DNA from: UBA9647 sp049522195
GTDB lineage: Bacteria > Bacteroidota > Ignavibacteria > UBA10030
Direction of reading: 5' to 3'
DNA: 27,703 nt
Assembly: GCA_049522195.1 (NCBI GenBank)
Contig: JBEKOB010000058.1
Coordinates: forward strand, 1-27,703
The position numbers and the translations under genes were made by a program. The notes beneath the pieces were generated by a model. That model saw nothing but the letters and a program-made list of their open reading frames with translations, was not told the DNA's origin and did not search any database. Positions 21,921 through 27,703 of this stretch are shown here, piece after piece; the stretch's first letter is position 1, and every line of letters begins with the position of its first letter.

Positions 21921-22465
21921 GGGTCAGATAAGTCCTGATCGTATGCAATTGTCTTTGATATAATTGTATCAAGTTGTCCGGCCGTCCAGGCTGGTAACCG
22001 TCCGATGGATGCGCTGGACCGAGGAGACTCCGATGAGGACCCCTCTCCTTCCACGAACCAAGTATCTACCAGAACCGAATCTTCGTGAATCGTGGGCGGC
22101 AACTCAAGACCGGGCTCTTTATGCGATGGGATGGTGTTGACATTGCCGGCCAGCACGAAGAAGCGCGGACGGGGAGCTCTCCAGAACATTGTTGCGTACC
22201 CTATGAAACTGCGCAACGATGAATCGGGAGCGTTGGAGAAATAGAAGTTCACATAGACCGATTCTATGGAGACAATTTTGACCACGAAGCCGTTGTACGA
22301 TCTTCGGAAATTTGCGAGCCGTTCGGCTTGCGCTTGATTCGTCGAAGAGCAGATGATAACATAGTCTGCTCGGAGAGTGGTGTCGCGAAGGCTCTGACCT
22401 TGGGTCCTAAATATCACGACAATGCTCAGGGACATCACCAGGTTAATGGCATCCTTCACGTTCAC
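21851..22465 (-). pseudogene. Truncated C25 (PorU-like) cysteine peptidase
   Basis: About 204 residues. A GTG at 22465 follows a GAGG site and opens a signal-like N-terminus (NVKDAINLVMSLSIVVIF). Then 'ADYVIICSSTNQAQAERLANF', 'RSFIGYATMFWRAPRPRFFVLAG' and 'SASIGRLPAWTAGQLDTIISKTIAYDQ' align with the first part of the C25 domain of the neighbouring PorU ('AEFVILSPPDFLAEAERLRAH', 'RYVLLFGAGSFDY', 'SLPIGRLPLHSVDDAKNVVDKIIAYD'). The frame ends at 21851, before the catalytic His and Cys positions, where it enters the duplicated element. It therefore lacks the active site and should be inactive. It is a different C25 protein, not a copy of the adjacent gene. Confidence 0.75.
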
Positions 22466-22633
22466 TATGCACCTCGAATGGTTGACAAATTCCGTCAATG
22501 ATTGAATACAACCCCGCTCCTCCTCGATCATTCTTGGGCCGGCAAGAACGATTCGAGCGGTTCACGGTCTATTGAGATGAGAAAACGGTTCCTCCGCACA
22601 AATCCCAGCAATGCTTCTCATTCCAATTGTGTG

Positions 22634-25600
22634 TCACCGAAGCACGGCCAACTTCCCCAGCGCCTCACTCGTCGAGGTCCTGTCAAACGATCTCGTGATG
22701 ACCCGGTACAAATAGACTCCGTTTGCAAGCTCCGATCCATCACGATCCCGGCCATCCCATGGAATCTGGACAAACCGATCTGACACAGACGGGACTTCCA
22801 ACGATTGTATCAGGCGTCCGGCGACAGTATAAATCTTTATCATGACGTCAATAGGATCTGTTGAAGAACGTTGGAACGTGAACGTGGTCGAACGTGCAAA
22901 TGGGTTCGGGAAATTGAAAACATTATAGATCGATAGTTGGGATGACGCATGCACTTCGAAATACGTCTCGGCGCTCGAGGCGTTGTTGTAGATATCCCAT
23001 GCCTTGACGGCGAGCGTATGGCGTCCTTCTGCCAGAGCGCTGAACTGATACCGGACCTGACCGCTCTGATACGTGTCGAGGTTTCCGCGATAGTAATCCG
23101 TCAAATCGATCGACCGCTGCGAACCATCCAGAGTCGCTGCCAACTTGTGACCGATCCCCGCTGTGGAGGTGTTGATGCCACTGCTGTCGGTAAGGTCGAC
23201 AATCAATAACGCATCCGGACTGACGACATCGCCAGGACGGAACGATTCATCCTGAAGATAGATGTGTATTGTCGGTCCGACCGTATCGATCGCTGCACTG
23301 GCGGTTCCAGCGATGGAGAGATTCTCTGTAAACCCAGCGGCATCCGTTGAGTCGTTCCATGCATAGATGTCGACTCGTGAGCGGTCGTTCGCGTAGGAAA
23401 CGTCCTTGGGAATTGGAAAGGCCCCCTGCACCTGTCCATTCTTCACCGAAACCTCGCCTCGATAGATCAAGCTTCCGTTTGTCAAGAAGTAGTAGTCACC
23501 CCACTCGGGGACAAGCACCTTCCTCTTCGAGTCATATGCTTCAAGTATCGCTTTCCCCTGTATAGAGCTCAATGCTTTGCCTGTTGCAGATTTTAGTGTG
23601 CCTCGAACTCTTACTTTTCCCAGCGCTCCAACAATCACAAGTGCGTATTGATTCTCACCGTTGATGCTGTCGATGGAGATACCGGCGTGTGGAATCTCCA
23701 ATCGCATCGTTGGGTCCGCGAGCAGGTGGTGTTTCTGGTCATTCGTGCTGTACACCTCCTGCTTTGTCTCCCACATTGCATCACCGAGTCGCATCGGTCG
23801 TCCAAGGCTGTCCGTCTCTTTCAAGAGGTGTTCATAGAAGCGTTGATTCAAGTATGCGTTCTGATCGGAGATAACGACCCGGTCCGCTGTAACCTCGCCG
23901 ATCGCACCGCGCCCCGACATCAGGATCAGCTGCTCGCCTGCACTGATATCGCTCGCAGAGGCGGGGAAATCGTATCGGGCATAATCGCACGTCGCTGCGG
24001 CCAGGAAGAACGGCATCCCCTTATTATTCAGCACTGGAAAATCCTGGGCCACAGAAAACACGTTTTCGTGGGCCCACTGTTGCGTGTTCCCGTGGCCGGT
24101 CCAATTGAGGATGACAGTTCCGCGATTGATCGCCTCATCGATTGCCACGTTCGCCGTTGGTTTCGTCCGACCGGTCGAGGTATTTACCGTTGGGTACTCG
24201 ACAATGAAGATCTTTTCCTTGTTGAACGTGTCGGGCGTGTAATCCTGCGCCAGCCGCTCGGATTGATCGGTATGAAGCGAGCCGTCATCTCCGGTCGTGG
24301 TCAGTCCGTCATCGGCTGCGAACGTGATGCGGTTGCGCCATGAGTCATAAGACCTGGAAGTATCGTACGCGATGATCTTGTCGACCACGTTCTTCGCATC
24401 ATCAACCGAATGCAACGGAAGCCGTCCGATCGGGAGCGAGATGGTCTGGGTGGAAGGATCGAGAAATACAAAGTAGTCGTCACTGGCGAGCGTGCTGATT
24501 TGCTCATTCGATTCCAGCGTCTCACACGGCGGAACCCAATTATGGTCGGTTGTCTTGAGTATGTTCTTGTAGTCGAAGCTGCCGGCTCCAAACAGGAGCA
24601 CATACCGCGGCTTCGTAGACCAGGTCGTCTGCGTGCACTTTAGAAATTCCCGAATCGAGAGCGGGTCAACGATGCCGGAGGAAAATTCATTGTAGACCTG
24701 ATCGAGATTCACCACCTGCGAGCTCAGCTGATCAGTTTGCTCCCTGTGAGCGCGAAGCCGTTCTGCCTCCGCCAGAAAATCGGGGGGCGAGAGAATGACG
24801 AATTCTGCTCCCCCAATCAGTCCATGCAGATTTGAATTTGCAGCACGTTGGACATTCGCCGCCGTCCTGAATCCCTTCGGCCCGACGGCGATGAATTCCC
24901 TTACCGATCCGGCCGTTTGCGCCGCCTGGAAACGAGCAAGCGATGCATCCGCCGGGTCGAATGCAAGATTCGTAACCTGCTTCACATTTTTGTGATCGGT
25001 GATATCAAACACATTGATGTCGCGCGATGAGAACTTCGAGATAGTGTATTCCACAATTGCCGTTGTATCGGGGGAGGTAAAAATCAGCGAGTCATTGTCC
25101 GCTTCAAAACGGCGAGCATAAAGTATTTCAAACCAATCGAGCCGCCCCTCCGCAGCGGGATTGCTCGTTACAAACTGCAACCGCAGAACACTCCGGTCAC
25201 TCAGCAACGGTCCGGTGCGCAGGTATTCCGCAACCGGCGCCTGGTAGGCTTTCACATCCGTAATGGAAGCAACATCGATGTCGTACATCGGAATCGATCC
25301 CAGGGTGCTTCCGTTTTCTTGGATAACAAAGGCATCGATCGTCGTAGAGCCGCTATAGAAAGCAAACCGGTAGAGCGTGGGCTTGGTCGAGACGAAACCA
25401 GGAAGGCTGTTGGAGAATGTCATTGAGTTGCTCGCCAGGTTAAACGACTCTCCAACCCACTCACGCCCTGAATTGGCGAGATTGTACAACTCATGTTCGG
25501 TGCAGATCTTTTCGGTAAAATCTGTCGGTTTGTACGCTCCCGCAACGCTTGTCGACACCACAGAATCCATATTCCGTCCACGCGCCGCACCGCCATAGGT

Positions 25601-26683
25601 CACAAAATAGACATCCGTCTCCGTGTAATGATTGAGATAGTGGTGAAACGTCTTCTCCTGCGGGGAATAGTCCCATCCCCGTGTTGACTTGCCGTAAAAC
25701 AGGACATAATCGTCGGAGTCGAACACTCCGTTCCCATTCTTATCGACCACCAACCGAGGGATCTCCTCAAGCCCGTTTGGCCGCGCGGTGGTCAGATCTT
25801 CCGGAATTTCGCGACCGCCATTCCCAAAGATCCGTATAGAATTGATATTCCCGATCGAGCTCGCCGAAATGCCAGCTTTCGTGAGAAATGCCTGATCGAT
25901 TTTGTATATTCCCGATTCACTGACATCCATCCGAAACCAGTCTCCCTGAGCCAGGGGAGAATCGCCTGCGACATTTTGGACTTTGGAAACCGAGCTCTTT
26001 TGAACAGATGAAGGGAACCGTCCCTTCAGGAATGCCGAAATGGAAATACCATCGGGACTCGCGGCCGCGAAATCAATCTGGACAACGATGCGGCGATAAA
26101 GACGAACCTCGTTCCGTCCGAAAACGACCTGCACTGGTGTAATCTTCAGCGTCCCCAGGGTAAGTCCTCGCGATTCGTGGACATTCACAAGGTTCGCGAT
26201 CTGCTGCGGAATGCGCTCCATCGTCACGAATTTCGGATTGGGAGCACCGTAGACCGGACTCAGTCCGAAGTCTTTGTTCGACTTCCAGGAAGGCTGGCTG
26301 GCCACGTTGACGCCAGAGAGATCTTCGTAATCCTGCGCCAGAATCTGCTGGGAATACCTGCGCGATGGCATATGAATGATCGCAGGCAGGTACGGAGTCA
26401 AGGGCGAGCCCGGCACGCCATGGTCTGCCACCGCTCCATGGAAATCATAGAGCGTGTATCGCTTACCATCGTTTCCAGCCACAACGCGATTCGCGAACGA
26501 GGGGGTGAACTCAAGGACGATAGAGCTCGCACTCTCGCTCAGAATGCGGATATCCCGCGTCCGTTGAGCAACCGCTCCAGCCGTGAACAGAACGAAAAAT
26601 AGAATAACCTGAAATCTCACGGTACCGTGCCATATGGAATTGCCCACATCGACACTTGGTGTGCTGGTTTTTGTGCCCTTCAT
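22634..26683 (-). CDS. porU: Type IX secretion system sortase PorU (C25 gingipain-fold peptidase)
   Basis: The protein has 1349 aa. In T9SS bacteria PorU cleaves the C-terminal signal of exported proteins at the cell surface and attaches them to anionic LPS. Visible: N-terminal signal (RFQVILFFVLFTAGAVAQ); a large beta region with 'GDWFRMDVSESGIYKIDQAFL', 'IRIFGNGGREIPED' and 'DSDDYVLFYGKSTRGWDY', typical of PorU; a C25 catalytic domain with 'PRYVLLFGAGSFDY', 'SLPIGRLP', the catalytic His in 'NWTGHGN' (near 864) and Cys in 'AATCDY' (near 898); 'LLADPTMRL'; and a C-terminal beta domain with 'NFPNPFARSTTFTF' and a FlgD-like end. The start at 26683 is chosen for the signal peptide; the ribosome site is weak. 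It lies in the array in cassette orientation with no intact attC on its 3' side. Confidence 0.88.
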   Translation of the reverse strand: MKGTKTSTPSVDVGNSIWHGTVRFQVILFFVLFTAGAVAQRTRDIRILSESASSIVLEFTPSFANRVVAGNDGKRYTLYDFHGAVADHGVPGSPLTPYLPAIIHMPSRRYSQQILAQDYEDLSGVNVASQPSWKSNKDFGLSPVYGAPNPKFVTMERIPQQIANLVNVHESRGLTLGTLKITPVQVVFGRNEVRLYRRIVVQIDFAAASPDGISISAFLKGRFPSSVQKSSVSKVQNVAGDSPLAQGDWFRMDVSESGIYKIDQAFLTKAGISASSIGNINSIRIFGNGGREIPEDLTTARPNGLEEIPRLVVDKNGNGVFDSDDYVLFYGKSTRGWDYSPQEKTFHHYLNHYTETDVYFVTYGGAARGRNMDSVVSTSVAGAYKPTDFTEKICTEHELYNLANSGREWVGESFNLASNSMTFSNSLPGFVSTKPTLYRFAFYSGSTTIDAFVIQENGSTLGSIPMYDIDVASITDVKAYQAPVAEYLRTGPLLSDRSVLRLQFVTSNPAAEGRLDWFEILYARRFEADNDSLIFTSPDTTAIVEYTISKFSSRDINVFDITDHKNVKQVTNLAFDPADASLARFQAAQTAGSVREFIAVGPKGFRTAANVQRAANSNLHGLIGGAEFVILSPPDFLAEAERLRAHREQTDQLSSQVVNLDQVYNEFSSGIVDPLSIREFLKCTQTTWSTKPRYVLLFGAGSFDYKNILKTTDHNWVPPCETLESNEQISTLASDDYFVFLDPSTQTISLPIGRLPLHSVDDAKNVVDKIIAYDTSRSYDSWRNRITFAADDGLTTTGDDGSLHTDQSERLAQDYTPDTFNKEKIFIVEYPTVNTSTGRTKPTANVAIDEAINRGTVILNWTGHGNTQQWAHENVFSVAQDFPVLNNKGMPFFLAAATCDYARYDFPASASDISAGEQLILMSGRGAIGEVTADRVVISDQNAYLNQRFYEHLLKETDSLGRPMRLGDAMWETKQEVYSTNDQKHHLLADPTMRLEIPHAGISIDSINGENQYALVIVGALGKVRVRGTLKSATGKALSSIQGKAILEAYDSKRKVLVPEWGDYYFLTNGSLIYRGEVSVKNGQVQGAFPIPKDVSYANDRSRVDIYAWNDSTDAAGFTENLSIAGTASAAIDTVGPTIHIYLQDESFRPGDVVSPDALLIVDLTDSSGINTSTAGIGHKLAATLDGSQRSIDLTDYYRGNLDTYQSGQVRYQFSALAEGRHTLAVKAWDIYNNASSAETYFEVHASSQLSIYNVFNFPNPFARSTTFTFQRSSTDPIDVMIKIYTVAGRLIQSLEVPSVSDRFVQIPWDGRDRDGSELANGVYLYRVITRSFDRTSTSEALGKLAVLR

Positions 26684-26942
26684 ATCAATCGTGCGCCACA
26701 ACCGAAAGAACAATAATGCTAGCAATAATGCACAATTGCGAAGAGAGTCCAGACCGCACAACGTCGTGTGAAGCACAAAGTTCACCCTTGCTCTGTGTTT
26801 GGAATGTGGTTGTGTTTGGCCACGAACACGCCAAAGCATTAGCAAAGACGGAGTGATGCCTTTGAGATGGTGACGAATGGGATCTTTGAAATGGTGAAGC
26901 GATCTGAAAGCGTGGCAAACGGTAGGTGGGTGTTCTCCCTCT
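26684..26942 (-). promoter_or_regulatory. porU upstream region
   Basis: About 260 bp without a convincing gene between porU and the attC at 26943. On the minus strand the porU frame stays open without a stop up to 26845, but with no good start or ribosome site. It is long enough for a dedicated promoter, which most cassettes here lack; I cannot point to definite -33/-7 elements. Confidence 0.3.
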
Positions 26943-27036
26943 GTCTAACGACAATTCAAAGATACAATTCTCAAACGAAATTGTCAAACCCATTTGCCTC
27001 TCCAGCGTGCGAGCGCCGGTTTGCCGTTTGTTAGCC
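26943..27036 (-). other. attC site, short, with unrelated left half
   Basis: GTCTAAC at 26943-26949 and GTTAGCC at 27030-27036 (94 bp). The right half (CAGCGTGCGAGCGCCGGTTTGCC) is of the family. The left half (ACAATTC...GAAATTGT) is not, and forms its own hairpin. The closing box supplies the stop of the next gene. Confidence 0.7.
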
Positions 27037-27591
27037 GCCGTTTTGCCAACCCAATTTGTGTTCTATTGCCACTTGCACTACTGTGGCCGCACACTCCTGA
27101 AAGTCCATGATTTGAAAGTAAGAGAGGCGGCGATCAGCACTACTCCGACCATGGGCAGCCTTCTTGTCACGAACGTAGCTCATTTGCCGGATCTTCTCGC
27201 AAATCGGGACACGCAAATCGGTTCCACTGTCAGGACCACGACCGACGAATCCGACGAGTTCGTCAGGGTCAAGGCCTACATCAATCAAGCATTGCCGGAA
27301 TTTCTTCTCATTCTTCGGTGGATCGCCGATGATGGCCTCGACGGCCTTGAAAGCGTTGAGCACTGCGGCTTCAGCCTTGACAAACTCCGACCGCGAAACA
27401 GGTTGACTCATTTCGCCATAAATGACTGCAGACATGGCGTCACCAAGGAAGCAGAAATCTCTTATGCTTTCTTGGAAGAAATGAACCGCATCGAAATATG
27501 GATCTTTGAGTGTGGCTGCGAGGAGTTTCCAAGCGTCATCAACAGTGACTTCGGGAATTGTGGTACAATATCCAAGTTTGAATTGCTGAAT
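27031..27591 (-). pseudogene. HEPN-like cassette gene, 5' end lost to IS30
   Basis: The frame is open from 27591 to a TAA at 27031, about 186 codons. Residues upstream of the first ATG (27435) look genuinely coding ('VTVDDAWKLLAATLKDPYFD', 'AVHFFQESIRDFCFLGDAM'), so the original start was further up and has been removed where the IS30-family sequence begins. The C-terminal half (FVKAEAAVLNAFKAVEAIIGD, IRQMSYVRDKKAAHGRS, FQECAATVVQVAIEHKLGW) is helical, with R-x5-H in VRDKKAAHG, a HEPN-type signature. The likely original role is a HEPN ribonuclease or abortive-infection factor. The last residues NGG and the stop lie in the attC, as in the 13267-14049 gene. Confidence 0.65.
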
Positions 27592-27703
27592 TCAATGAGG
27601 AAGTGCAACGATCCGACGATAGCGTTCGCGAGGGGTGTCGTAATGTAGCACTTTCCTTGGACGATTGTTTAGCCAACGCTCAATGCGTTTGAGTTCTTTG
27701 ACA
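27578..27703 (-). mobile_element. IS30-family insertion sequence, right part only
   Basis: Comprises the transposase C-terminus plus an inverted repeat TTGAATT...AATTCAA (27578-27595) spanning its stop codon, which may be part of the terminal repeat. The exact element end and target duplication cannot be fixed without the other end. Confidence 0.6.
27592..27703 (-). CDS. IS30-family transposase, C-terminal fragment
   Basis: The minus frame from the window edge reads VKELKRIERWLNNRPRKVLH, then YDTPRERYRRIVALPH and stop. 'IERWLNNRPRKVLxYxTPxExY' is the hallmark end of IS30-family DDE transposases (after the catalytic Glu region), and a short tail like 'VALPH' is usual. The rest of the gene is beyond the window. 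It shares its frame with the disrupted gene just downstream but is separated from it by a TGA. Confidence 0.85.
   Translation of the reverse strand, partial: VKELKRIERWLNNRPRKVLHYDTPRERYRRIVALPH

Noticed and set aside
23648..24343. 231-codon plus-strand frame inside porU
   Set aside because: It is a shadow of the porU coding strand; the minus-strand protein has clear C25 motifs throughout.
27031..27435. Start of the last cassette gene at the ATG at 27435
   Set aside because: The frame continues upstream with coding-like residues to 27591, so the ATG is probably internal to a gene truncated by the IS.
1..27703. Integron integrase, attI, rRNA or tRNA genes
   Set aside because: No tyrosine recombinase frame and no tRNA- or rRNA-like sequence was recognised; by array orientation the integrase should lie to the right of the window.

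Overview
The window is a long stretch of a chromosomal integron (superintegron-type) gene-cassette array. About 20 recombination sites of one attC family recur roughly once per kilobase. On the + strand each runs from a GCCTAAC-like box to a GTTAGGC-like box, and almost every gene between them is on the minus strand. On that strand the order is gene, attC, gene, attC, so the array runs right to left and the integrase (intI) and primary attI would lie beyond the right edge; neither is in the window. Most genes are short, single, promoterless-looking, have their own Shine-Dalgarno, and encode small secreted, membrane or hypothetical proteins, as is typical of cassettes.

The host is most likely a member of the Bacteroidota/Ignavibacteriota/Chlorobiota group. 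The evidence is a PorU-type C25 sortase of the type IX secretion system (T9SS), a secreted metallopeptidase with the PNPFNPSTTIRYDLP-type T9SS C-terminal signal common in Ignavibacteria-like genomes, a DUF4249-like lipoprotein and a DUF4412-like protein. I cannot name a species.

Layout, left to right. 1-5527: a partial gene, a DUF4249 lipoprotein, a coiled-coil lipoprotein, an M50-like membrane protein, a hypothetical and a PKD/HEMGH/T9SS metallopeptidase. 5528-9060: a 49-aa basic protein, an M1-like secreted peptidase, a hypothetical with an RHG motif and a zinc-ribbon membrane protein. 9061-12797: three membrane proteins and a secreted metallo-beta-lactamase-fold protein. 12798-14228: a degraded cassette and a zinc-finger/HEPN-like protein. 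14229-17718: BamE-like, NTF2-like, hypothetical, lipoprotein and HNH cassettes. 17719-20539: a composite cassette in which two copies of a tiny membrane-protein gene flank a two-gene unit (HELFH lipoprotein plus DUF4412-like). 20540-21778: a one-TM protein and a small lipoprotein. 21779-26942: a truncated C25 peptidase gene followed by full-length porU. 26943-27703: a HEPN-like cassette cut at its 5' end by an IS30-family element.

The most interesting observation is that most cassettes carry cassette-specific inverted repeats immediately inside their two core sites (9-15 bp, and up to about 38 imperfect bp in two). In the circular cassette these would lie on either side of the attC and lengthen its stem. 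The repeats differ between cassettes but the two arms of one cassette match each other. They also reveal an attC-free scar joining two cassettes at 15388-15420. Other points of interest are nested palindromic mini-insertions in one attC, many half-deleted attC sites, a duplicated structured element next to the broken C25 gene, and porU sitting inside the array.
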